This document shows positions 6,245 through 13,222 of a DNA stretch of 19,562 nucleotides, in pieces. The notes under the pieces are model-generated. The model saw nothing but the letters and a program-made list of their open reading frames with translations, was not told the DNA's origin and made no database searches. How positions within the stretch are numbered: the stretch's first letter is position 1; each line of letters opens with the position of its first letter. The stretch comes from Thermohalobaculum sp035527255 (GTDB lineage Bacteria > Pseudomonadota > Alphaproteobacteria > Rhodobacterales > Rhodobacteraceae): assembly GCA_035527255.1 (NCBI GenBank), contig DATLAW010000252.1, positions 1 through 19,562 of the forward strand, given 5' to 3'. Both the position numbers and the translations under genes were made by a program.

Positions 6245-7731
6245 ACGCGTGGCCGAGCGAAACACTGGTCCTTCTGGCCCTGAGCCTGCCGGCGCTGGGC
6301 GCTGTCGGCATTGCCATAGCCAGCCGCATTCCAAACCTGCGCGAGGCGGTAACGCTTACTGTAGCCGCAGCCAACTTCGTCGTGGTGATGACGCTGCTGA
6401 CCCGAGTGCTGGACGGCGAGCGGCCTGCCGCCGGTGGCTGGGAGGTATTCGGCGGCATCGAGATCGCCTTCCTGGTCGAACCGTTTGGGATGCTGTTCGC
6501 CTGCGTTGCGGCGACGCTGTGGATTGTAAACTCGATCTATTCCATCGGCTACATGCGCGCCAATGACGAGCCGCGCCAGACCCCGTTCTACATGTGCTTC
6601 GCTGTGGCTATAGCGGCGGCAATCGGTATAGCTTTCTCTGGCAACCTTTTGACCTTGTTCCTATTCTATGAAGTGCTGACAGTCTCGACCTACCCACTTG
6701 TCACCCACAAAGGCACGGACGAGGCCATGGCCAAAGGCCGGATCTATCTGCTGCTGCTGATGGCGACCTCGATGATGTTGCTTCTTCCTGCGATCATCTG
6801 GACCTGGGTTGCCGCTGGCACGGTCAGCTTCGCCCCAGGCGGCATCCTGGCGTCGGCGGGGCTACCCGTCGGCGCGGTGGCGGTCCTTCTGGCGCTGTAT
6901 ATCTTTGGCATCGGCAAGGCCGCCGTGATGCCGGTACATTTCTGGCTCCCGGCGGCGATGGTCGCACCAACCCCGGTCTCGGCGTTGCTGCATGCGGTGG
7001 CGGTGGTCAAGGCCGGTGTCTTCACGGTGGTGAAGGTGGTGGTCTATGTTTTCGGGGTCGATTTCCTGGCCACCTCCGGCGCTGGCGACTGGCTAACCTA
7101 TGTGGCCGGCTTCACTGTTGTCACTGCCTCGGTGATCGCGCTACGCCAGGACAACCTGAAAAAGCGATTGGCCTACTCAACCATCAGCCAGCTTTCCTAT
7201 GTGGTGCTGGCGACCGCGATCCTGACGCCAATCTCGATCATCGGCGCGGTGATGCATATCGCCGCCCACGCGGTCTCGAAGATCACGCTCTTCTTCGCCG
7301 CCGGGTCGATCTATACCGCCGCGCACCTGACCGAGGTCAGCCAGCTCGACGGCATCGGGCGACGCATGCCCTGGACCATGGGCGCCTTCGCCATCGGCGC
7401 CCTCAGCATGATCGGCGTGCCACCGACCGCTGGTTTCCTGTCGAAATGGTTCATGTTGTCGGGCGGCATGGCAGCGGAGAACTGGGTCGCGGTCGGCGTG
7501 ATCTTCGTCTCGACCTCTCTAAACGCCAGCTATTTCCTGCCAATCGTCTACCGCGCCTTTTTCCGCACGCCGCCGGCGCCAGCAACTGGCCACGAAGCGC
7601 ATGGCGAAGGACCCTTCCCGGTGGTACTGGCACTAACAATCACCGCCTTTACGACCCTGGCGATGTTCTTCTTCCCCGATATACCCTTTGCGCTGGCTGA
7701 AGCGCTGGTTGGGCAGGAGGTGACCAAATGA
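6241..7731 (+). CDS. Antiporter-like subunit 2 (complex I subunit 5 / NuoL-MrpA N-terminal-like)
   Basis: A 496-residue polytopic protein of the Proton_antipo_M family. The start is the ATG at 6241, overlapping the previous stop (ATGA); an in-frame earlier start (6142) would run into the preceding gene. Conserved residues are Glu144 in LFYEVLTVS (TM5), Lys226 in GIGKAAVMPVHFWLP (TM7), His251 and Lys257 in LLHAVAVVKAGVF (TM8, the form typical of NuoL and the N-terminal part of MrpA), Lys347 in AVSKITLFFAAG and Lys402 in FLSKWF (TM12). It thus looks functional as a pump and probably takes the place of the MrpA antiporter domain. It lacks the long NuoL/MrpA C-terminal extension, whose counterpart is the separate gene at 3411. 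Confidence 0.9.
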   Translation: MNAWPSETLVLLALSLPALGAVGIAIASRIPNLREAVTLTVAAANFVVVMTLLTRVLDGERPAAGGWEVFGGIEIAFLVEPFGMLFACVAATLWIVNSIYSIGYMRANDEPRQTPFYMCFAVAIAAAIGIAFSGNLLTLFLFYEVLTVSTYPLVTHKGTDEAMAKGRIYLLLLMATSMMLLLPAIIWTWVAAGTVSFAPGGILASAGLPVGAVAVLLALYIFGIGKAAVMPVHFWLPAAMVAPTPVSALLHAVAVVKAGVFTVVKVVVYVFGVDFLATSGAGDWLTYVAGFTVVTASVIALRQDNLKKRLAYSTISQLSYVVLATAILTPISIIGAVMHIAAHAVSKITLFFAAGSIYTAAHLTEVSQLDGIGRRMPWTMGAFAIGALSMIGVPPTAGFLSKWFMLSGGMAAENWVAVGVIFVSTSLNASYFLPIVYRAFFRTPPAPATGHEAHGEGPFPVVLALTITAFTTLAMFFFPDIPFALAEALVGQEVTK

Positions 7732-7982
7732 CCGACAAGCGTGAACCCGACCATTGGCTCGCCCGGCCCGAGACGATCCGCAAACTGTGGGCAGCGCTGA
7801 TCGCTTTTCTGGTGTTGCTGTTGGCCGCACAGCTGGCCTTTCCCAACCACGGACATTTCGGATTGGACAACACGTTCGGCTTCGCCGCCTGGTTTGGCTT
7901 CATCGCCTGCGTTCTACTGGTGGTCGGTGCCAAGGCGCTCGCCATCTTCCTGAAGCGGCCGGATACCTACTACGATGACTGA
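7728..7982 (+). CDS. Small two-helix membrane protein of the antiporter cluster, unknown function
   Basis: An 84-residue protein. A polar N-terminus (DHWLARPETIRKLW) precedes one hydrophobic helix (about residues 23-41), a short loop with FPNHGHFGLDN, a second helix (about 52-76) containing FGFAAWFGFIACVLLVVGAKALA, and an FLKRPDTYYDD end. I recall similar short proteins, with the same R-P-D-x-Y-Y-D end, in Mrp-like clusters of other proteobacteria, but none with a known function. It overlaps the gene before it by 4 bases (ATGA) and the gene after by 8, so expression is coupled to subunits 2 and 3. Likely a structural partner of the third large subunit; this is inference from position. Confidence 0.85.
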   Translation: MTDKREPDHWLARPETIRKLWAALIAFLVLLLAAQLAFPNHGHFGLDNTFGFAAWFGFIACVLLVVGAKALAIFLKRPDTYYDD

Positions 7983-9654
7983 TCTGGTATTCCCCCCCGG
8001 TCTGATCCTGATCCTCGCAGGGTTGTTGCTGCCATTGCTGAGCGGTGGCATGCGCAAGATGCTGGTGCTCCTCGCGCCGTTGTTGACCCTGTTGGCGGTG
8101 TGGAGCTTACCGGATGGAGTGGCGCTATCGGTCAACTACCTAGGCATGGAACTGGAGCCGGTGAAGGCCGACGCGCTGTCGCGGATGTTCGGCACCGTCT
8201 TCGCGATCATGGCCTTCGGCGGCGGGCTTTATGCCCTAAATCAGGAAAAAGTGCAGGAGCTTGCCGCCGCCCTGGTCTACGCCGGCAGCGCGGTCGGCGT
8301 GGTATTCGCCGGCGACCTGATCACGGTCTTCGTCTTCTGGGAGGTGATGGCAATCGCCTCGACCGTCATTGTATGGTCGGGCGGCGCATCCGCCCGCAAC
8401 GCGGGCCTGCGCTACGCGGTGATCCACTTCTTCGGTGGCGTCTTGTTGATGGCCGGGATTGCTGGCGAGATCCACGCCTCCGGCTCGGTCCAGTTCAACG
8501 CCATGCAGACCGACAGCCCGGAGCGCTGGCTGATCCTGGTCGGTTTCATCATCAATACCGGCGCCCCTCCGCTACAGGCCTGGCTGCCGGACGCCTATCC
8601 GAAAGCATCGTTCTCCGGCACAGTCTTCCTTTCGGCCTTCACCACCAAGACGGCGGTCTACACCCTGATCCGTGGCTTTCCCGGGGCGGAGGTACTGATC
8701 TGGATCGGCCTGTTCATGGCCTTCTACGGCCTGATCTACGCGATCAACGACAACGACACCCGGCGCAAACTGGCCTATTCGATCATCAATCAGGTCGGCT
8801 TCATGGTCTGCGCCATCGGCATTGGCAACGAGATGGCCCTGAATGGCGCCGCCGCCCATGCCTTCGTACATATCCTGTACAAAGCGCTGCTGCTGATGTC
8901 GGCGGGGTCGGTGCTGTATGTCACCGGCAAGAGCAAGTTCACTGATCTGGGCGGCCTGTTCCGCACCATGCCACGCACGGCGATCTGCTGCATCATCGGG
9001 GCAATCTCGATTTCCGCCTTTCCGTTCACCTCGGGATTCCCGGCCAAATCGCTGATCAGCCAGGGCGCGGCAGACGCACATCTCGAGCTGGTGTGGCTGC
9101 TGATCACGGCCGCCTCGGCGGGTGTGCTGTTCGTCGGTATCAAACTGCCCTGGTATATCTTCTTCCAGAAGGACAGCGGCCAACGCCCGCCAGAGCCGCC
9201 TTGGAACATGCGCTATGCCATGTATCTGATGGCAGCGTTCTGCATCGGCTTCGGGGTCTTCCCCGGCACGCTCTATGCCATGCTGCCGGTGGCGACCGAC
9301 TACCAGCCTTACACGCCGGATCATGTGATCTTCCAGCTTCAGCTCCTGATGTTCTCGGTGCTGTCGTTCTTCCTGGCGCTGCCAATGATCAAGCGCACCC
9401 TGACGATCTCGCTCGATGTGGATTGGTTCTGGCGCCGGGCCGGAAAGTTGTTCGCCGAGGAATTCGAGGTCCAGTGGTTGCGCGCCTATGCGGCAGTTGG
9501 TTCTCGGAGCTATCGGGCGGCGGTGCGCTTTCTCGAGGGGCTGTACCGCACCCACGGACCTGAAGGCGCGCTGGCGCGAACCCGGCCGTCAGGCTATATG
9601 GCGTTGTGGATGACCATCCTGCTGTCGGTGTTCCTGCTGCTGTCATTCCTCTGA
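7975..9654 (+). CDS. Antiporter-like subunit 3 (Na+/H+ antiporter subunit D-like, long form)
   Basis: A 559-residue Proton_antipo_M family protein, longer than the other two large subunits. Present: Glu123 in FVFWEVMA (TM5), Lys225 in AFTTKTAVYTLIRG (TM8), His295, His299 and Lys303 in AHAFVHILYKALLL, Lys358 in GFPAKSL (TM12). Missing: the TM7 lysine, since the aligned stretch reads IINTGAPPLQAWLPDAY with Asn194 in its place. After the core, residues ~470-535 form an amphipathic, charged stretch (DVDWFWRRAGKLFAEEFE) before a final helix near 541-559; this recalls the lateral-helix and anchor arrangement of NuoL-type subunits, though that is an inference. The gene overlaps its upstream neighbour by 8 bases and ends the operon. 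Confidence 0.9.
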   Translation: MTDLVFPPGLILILAGLLLPLLSGGMRKMLVLLAPLLTLLAVWSLPDGVALSVNYLGMELEPVKADALSRMFGTVFAIMAFGGGLYALNQEKVQELAAALVYAGSAVGVVFAGDLITVFVFWEVMAIASTVIVWSGGASARNAGLRYAVIHFFGGVLLMAGIAGEIHASGSVQFNAMQTDSPERWLILVGFIINTGAPPLQAWLPDAYPKASFSGTVFLSAFTTKTAVYTLIRGFPGAEVLIWIGLFMAFYGLIYAINDNDTRRKLAYSIINQVGFMVCAIGIGNEMALNGAAAHAFVHILYKALLLMSAGSVLYVTGKSKFTDLGGLFRTMPRTAICCIIGAISISAFPFTSGFPAKSLISQGAADAHLELVWLLITAASAGVLFVGIKLPWYIFFQKDSGQRPPEPPWNMRYAMYLMAAFCIGFGVFPGTLYAMLPVATDYQPYTPDHVIFQLQLLMFSVLSFFLALPMIKRTLTISLDVDWFWRRAGKLFAEEFEVQWLRAYAAVGSRSYRAAVRFLEGLYRTHGPEGALARTRPSGYMALWMTILLSVFLLLSFL

Positions 9655-9719
9655 CGCAGGTTATGCGCCAGGCTGCACTGTGATTTTTGCGTGGCGCGAG
9701 GCGACGCCGGGAGAATTGT

Positions 9720-10769
9720 ATGACTGACAATACCAACTGGGCCGCTAGCCTCGACGGCGATAGGCCCGTGCTGGTGACCGGCGCCGCCGGGTTCATCGGA
9801 TTCTTTCAGGCCGAGAAACTGCTGCGCGCTGGGCTCAAGGTGGTCGGGATCGACAACCTGAACCCATATTATGATCCTCAACTGAAGCAGGCGAGGCTGG
9901 ACCTTCTGAGCCAGTATCCTGGATTTACCTTCGAGAAACTTGACCTGGCCGACCGAGGTGGGCTGAGCGCGTTGTTTGACCGGCACGGGTTCAGGCATGT
10001 GATCAATCTGGCGGCGCAGGCCGGGGTACGTTACTCGATCGAAAACCCGCACGCCTATGCCGAGACCAACCTGATCGGGTTTCTGAATATCCTCGAGGAA
10101 TGCCGCCGGGCGCAGGTGGCGCATCTGATCTACGCCTCGTCAAGCTCGGTCTACGGCGGCAACCGCAAGCTGCCATTCTCGGTGCATGACAGCGTCGACC
10201 ATCCGGTCAGCTTTTACGCCGCCACCAAGAAAGCCAACGAGCTGATGGCCCACAGCTACAGCCATCTGTATGGGGTGCCGGCAACCGGGCTTCGGTTCTT
10301 CACCGTCTACGGCCCATGGGGGCGACCCGACATGGCGATCTTCATCTTCACCAAGGCGCTGCTGGCAGGCGAGGCTATCACGGTCTTCAACCATGGCGAG
10401 ATGCAGCGCGATTTCACCTATATCGACGACATCGTCGAAGGTGTTTCCCGACTGATCCCGATGGCCCCTTCCCCGAATCCGGATTTCGACACCAACGCGC
10501 CTGACCCCGGCACCAGCTGGGCGCCGCATCGGATCTACAATATCGGCAATTCGCGACCTGAGCGGTTGATGGACATGATAACCATTCTGGAGGAGCTGAC
10601 CGGGCGCAAGGCGGTGAAGGAGTTTCTTGACATTCAGCCGGGCGACGTGCCCGCGACCTTCGCCGATGTCGCCGATCTCGAGGACACGATCGGATTCCAC
10701 CCGAATACGCAACTCCGCGAGGGGCTGTCGCGTTTCGTGGCTTGGTACCGTGACTACTACCGGGCCTAG
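9720..10769 (+). CDS. lspL: UDP-glucuronate 4-epimerase (NAD-dependent extended SDR)
   Basis: A 349-residue cytosolic enzyme expected to interconvert UDP-glucuronate and UDP-galacturonate, a precursor for LPS core or polysaccharide. The NAD-binding motif GAAGFIG lies at residues 21-27, the catalytic YAATK (Tyr166, Lys170) follows SSSSVYGGN, and RFFTVYGPWGRPDMA is characteristic of the UDP-glucuronate epimerase branch rather than GalE. The start at 9720 has GGGAG about 6 bases upstream; an in-frame GTG at 9687 is less likely. About 65 bases separate it from the antiporter operon, so separate or read-through transcription are both possible. Its stop shares the bases CTAG with the stop of the opposing gene. 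Substrate choice is inferred from motifs. Confidence 0.88.
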   Translation: MTDNTNWAASLDGDRPVLVTGAAGFIGFFQAEKLLRAGLKVVGIDNLNPYYDPQLKQARLDLLSQYPGFTFEKLDLADRGGLSALFDRHGFRHVINLAAQAGVRYSIENPHAYAETNLIGFLNILEECRRAQVAHLIYASSSSVYGGNRKLPFSVHDSVDHPVSFYAATKKANELMAHSYSHLYGVPATGLRFFTVYGPWGRPDMAIFIFTKALLAGEAITVFNHGEMQRDFTYIDDIVEGVSRLIPMAPSPNPDFDTNAPDPGTSWAPHRIYNIGNSRPERLMDMITILEELTGRKAVKEFLDIQPGDVPATFADVADLEDTIGFHPNTQLREGLSRFVAWYRDYYRA

Positions 10770-11677
10770 ATCTTTGGCTGACGGCGCAGCACTGTGCGGC
10801 CCGCCTGTGCCCGGGCGACGACGATGCCGCTGAACACGATTAGCGCGATGCCAGACCACGACAATGTGTCGGGCAACGTGCCGAACATCATAAAACCGAT
10901 CACTACCGCCGCTACTATTTCAGCATAGGTGAAGGGCGCGAGTTCGGAGGCGGGCGCGCGCGAAAGAGCCAGGATGATCAAGGTCTGCCCGATTGCGCTG
11001 GCTACCGCCATCAGTCCCAGGATGCTGAGTTGTTCCGCCGTCACCGGCTGCCAGGAAAACGGCAGGGCCAGCAGCAGGACCAACGCGGCAATCAGTGATC
11101 CCCACATCGATATGACAGCAGGGTCAGACAGGACGCCGAGCTTGCGGTTGAGCAGCATCTGAAGGCTGACAAGAAACCCGGTGAACAAAATGAACAGGGC
11201 GCTGACATCGAAATTGCGAAATTCAGGCCGCATGACCAGCAACACACCGCCGAAACCGCCAGTGACGCCCAGCCAGCCGATCAGGCTGACTTTTTCGCCC
11301 AGGATCATCGGCGCCATCAGGGTCACCAGAAATGGATAGACATAGAGGATCGCGATCGCATCGGCGAAATCCAAATATTGCACCCCGGTCATGAACGATA
11401 AATTGCCGACGACCAGAAACACGCCGCGCAGGATCTGAATGCCGATCCGTGGCGGCCGGAAGGCCCGGCGCCCGGCCCGGACCAGCGCGAACGGCACCAA
11501 GACCAGAAAAGCGCCAGTAAACCGGAACCACCCAATCAGTAGCGGCGAAAGATCCGAGGTCAGGGTTTTCATCAAAGCGCCGGTGAAGGCCGCGATGCTG
11601 AGACCGACTACGATCAGCAGAATACCGCTGCGCGCCGCGACCGTGTCGTCCGAACTGCCCGACGCTGACATGCTCAT
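10766..11677 (-). CDS. DMT-superfamily transporter, EamA domains
   Basis: A 303-residue inner-membrane protein with ten predicted helices in two EamA repeats. The first half holds TGALMKTL, RFTGAFLVLVPFAL and LGEKVSLIGWLGVTGGFGGVLLV; the second holds SLQMLLNRKL and ALSRAPASELAPFTYAEIVAAVVIGFMMFG, the usual conserved block. Such proteins export small metabolites (amino acids, nucleosides and others); no substrate can be read from the sequence. The ATG at 11677 has only a weak AAAG upstream; an ATG two codons later is an alternative. It lies 45 bases after the TerB-family gene on the same strand, so the two are probably co-transcribed. It is convergent with the epimerase, sharing CTAG at the stops. 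Confidence 0.88.
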   Translation of the reverse strand: MSMSASGSSDDTVAARSGILLIVVGLSIAAFTGALMKTLTSDLSPLLIGWFRFTGAFLVLVPFALVRAGRRAFRPPRIGIQILRGVFLVVGNLSFMTGVQYLDFADAIAILYVYPFLVTLMAPMILGEKVSLIGWLGVTGGFGGVLLVMRPEFRNFDVSALFILFTGFLVSLQMLLNRKLGVLSDPAVISMWGSLIAALVLLLALPFSWQPVTAEQLSILGLMAVASAIGQTLIILALSRAPASELAPFTYAEIVAAVVIGFMMFGTLPDTLSWSGIALIVFSGIVVARAQAGRTVLRRQPKI

Positions 11678-11722
11678 CTTTCAATTTCTTGGCACAGACG
11701 CGCCGGGGCGGCTAGCACGGCG

Positions 11723-12172
11723 TTATTCAGTTCCGAGGCGCGCGACGACACGCTGGCGCGCAAGCCCGACCTCGCGGTCCTCGATATGCAGAAGCCCGCA
11801 GAGCTGGCGGATCAAGGCGCTCTCATGCATCTCGCGGACGCCGTCGGCATAAACCACCTCCCAAACCGCCTCAATTACTCCGACACGATCCTCATGGGCA
11901 ACCGCATCCTTGACCGCGCGGGTAAAGCGGACCAGGTCGACGGCATCGGCTTGGGCCAACTCGCCCTTGGCGCGCAAGGCTGTGGCCTCGCTGGGGGAGA
12001 GATCAAAGCGGACTGCCAGAACGCGGGCAATCCGATCGCTTTCATCGGTGTCATAGGTGCCGTCGGCATGGGCCGCCTCAACCAAAAGTGCCGCGAGCGC
12101 AGTGCGTTCGTCAGCCTTGGAGGGCGGTTCGTCAGCTTTGCGGCTAATCAGTCTGAGAAAAAGATCGATCAT
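11723..12172 (-). CDS. TerB family protein
   Basis: A 149-residue, helical, soluble protein of the TerB family (tellurite resistance TerB, COG4103). Two similar segments are visible: HADGTYDTDESDRIARVL near residues 35-52 and YADGVREMHESALIRQL near 108-124, each with the Ala-Asp-Gly…Glu pattern that forms the family's acidic metal-binding site. Stand-alone TerB proteins are common in alphaproteobacteria and do not imply tellurite resistance; no other ter genes are present. The ATG at 12172 has no good ribosome binding site. It is divergent from kdsA across 152 bases and upstream of the EamA exporter. Confidence 0.85.
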   Translation of the reverse strand: MIDLFLRLISRKADEPPSKADERTALAALLVEAAHADGTYDTDESDRIARVLAVRFDLSPSEATALRAKGELAQADAVDLVRFTRAVKDAVAHEDRVGVIEAVWEVVYADGVREMHESALIRQLCGLLHIEDREVGLARQRVVARLGTE

Positions 12173-12243
12173 GGCGCAGATATAGAGGCATGTGCCTGCT
12201 GGTGCGAGCAGATAACGCGCAGTTGGGCGGGTAAATCGACATC

Positions 12244-12263
12244 CTTGCCTTCTGGCAGGTTTT
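12244..12263 (+). terminator. Short hairpin with T-run in the kdsA leader region
   Basis: CTTGCC (12244-12249), loop TTCT, GGCAGG (12254-12259), then TTTT (12260-12263). The stem is 6 bp with one G·T pair. It sits 60 bases before kdsA, inside the divergent terB/kdsA gap. It has the form of a weak intrinsic terminator or attenuator on the plus strand, but no upstream plus-strand gene needs ending here. A second small stem, GCTCCG/CGGAGC (12286-12291, 12295-12300), follows close to the ribosome binding site. Confidence 0.22.
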
Positions 12264-12324
12264 CGGGCTTTACATCACCTTCCCCGCTCCGCCGCGGAGC
12301 GAACCAGTATCCGAGGGAGCGCCC

Positions 12325-13191
12325 ATGAAAACCGGCCCGGCGACCACCAACCCGACACAAACCATAGTCGTTGGATCTGCCAGGATCGCCAACAACCTGC
12401 CATTCGTGCTTATCGCCGGCCCATGTCAGGCGCAAAGCGTACAGCACTCGCTCGACATCGCCGGGACCCTGGCAGAGCTTTGCGCGGCGCGTGGTATCGC
12501 CCTGATCTTCAAGGCCTCCTATGACAAGGCGAACCGCACCTCGCTGACCGGCGAGCGCGGGTTGGGCATGGAGAAGGGCCTGGAGTGCCTGGCCGAAGTA
12601 CGCCGACAGATCGGTTGCCCGGTGTTGAGCGACGTACACGAGGCAGCGCAATGCGCGCCGGTCGCCCAGGTTGTCGATGTGCTGCAGATCCCTGCTCTGC
12701 TCTGCAAACAGACCGATCTGCTACTGGCAGCCGGGGCAACAGGGCGAGCGGTAAACATCAAGAAGGGACAGTTCCTGGCGCCATGGGACATGGCCAACGT
12801 CGCCGCCAAGATCGCCTCGACCGGCAACCGACAGATCATGTTGTGCGAACGGGGAACAAGTTTTGGCTACAATACGCTGGTATCTGATTTCCGAGGCCTT
12901 CCGACTATGGCTGCCACGGGCTATCCGGTGATCTTTGATGCGACGCACTCGGTCGCGCAACCGGGGGGCAGGGGCCACGCCAGCGGCGGGCAGCGGGAAT
13001 TTGCGCCGGTGCTGGCGCGGGCGGCAGCGGCAGTGGGGGTGGCCGGGTTCTTTATCGAGACACACGAAGACCCTGACAACGCGCCATCCGATGGTCCAAA
13101 TATGATACAAATCAACAAGATGGGTGAAATTCTTGACATTTTGAAGGACTTTGATCAGATTGCCAAATTGCGACCGATCACGCTCAATTAG
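12325..13191 (+). CDS. kdsA: 3-deoxy-8-phosphooctulonate synthase (Kdo-8-P synthase)
   Basis: A 288-residue cytosolic enzyme that condenses phosphoenolpyruvate and arabinose 5-phosphate to Kdo-8-phosphate, the first committed step of Kdo synthesis for LPS. Motifs run along the barrel: IAGPCQ, FKASYDKANRTS, SDVHE, CKQTDLLLAA, KKGQFLAP, ERGTSFGYN, FDATHSVAQPGG, IETHEDPDNAPSDGPN. Cys34, His208, Glu245 and Asp256 match, at a constant offset of 23, the four metal ligands I recall for the Aquifex enzyme (Cys11, His185, Glu222, Asp233), so this is the metal-dependent class; the E. coli metal-free class has Asn in place of the Cys. GAGGG lies 6-7 bases before the ATG. It is followed by a mutase gene 31 bases downstream. 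Confidence 0.95.
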   Translation: MKTGPATTNPTQTIVVGSARIANNLPFVLIAGPCQAQSVQHSLDIAGTLAELCAARGIALIFKASYDKANRTSLTGERGLGMEKGLECLAEVRRQIGCPVLSDVHEAAQCAPVAQVVDVLQIPALLCKQTDLLLAAGATGRAVNIKKGQFLAPWDMANVAAKIASTGNRQIMLCERGTSFGYNTLVSDFRGLPTMAATGYPVIFDATHSVAQPGGRGHASGGQREFAPVLARAAAAVGVAGFFIETHEDPDNAPSDGPNMIQINKMGEILDILKDFDQIAKLRPITLN

Positions 13192-13209
13192 TCCTATAAT
13201 GCCAAATTG
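13161..13209 (+). repeat. Direct 10-base repeat at the kdsA-mutase junction, with a TATAAT
   Basis: TGCCAAATTG occurs at 13161-13170 (end of kdsA) and again at 13200-13209 (before the mutase start). Between them lies TATAAT at 13195-13200. No -35 box is properly spaced from it, so a promoter is only possible. The repeat may be chance or the trace of a small duplication. Confidence 0.3.
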
Positions 13210-13222
13210 GAGTATGAATCTG

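Noticed and set aside
8572..9555. Long minus-strand frame inside the third antiporter subunit (similarly 4907-5785)
   Set aside because: These are antisense frames rich in Gln, His, Arg and Asp, as expected opposite GC-rich membrane-protein codons; no domain and no plausible start context.
2109..9654. Energy-converting hydrogenase or complex I variant
   Set aside because: Although the membrane subunit order recalls Mbh, no NiFe hydrogenase, NuoB/C/D/H/I-like or ferredoxin-binding subunits are present; the next gene is a sugar epimerase.
11723..12172. Tellurite resistance locus
   Set aside because: Only a lone TerB-family gene is present; no terA, C, D, E or Z, and stand-alone TerB proteins are common.
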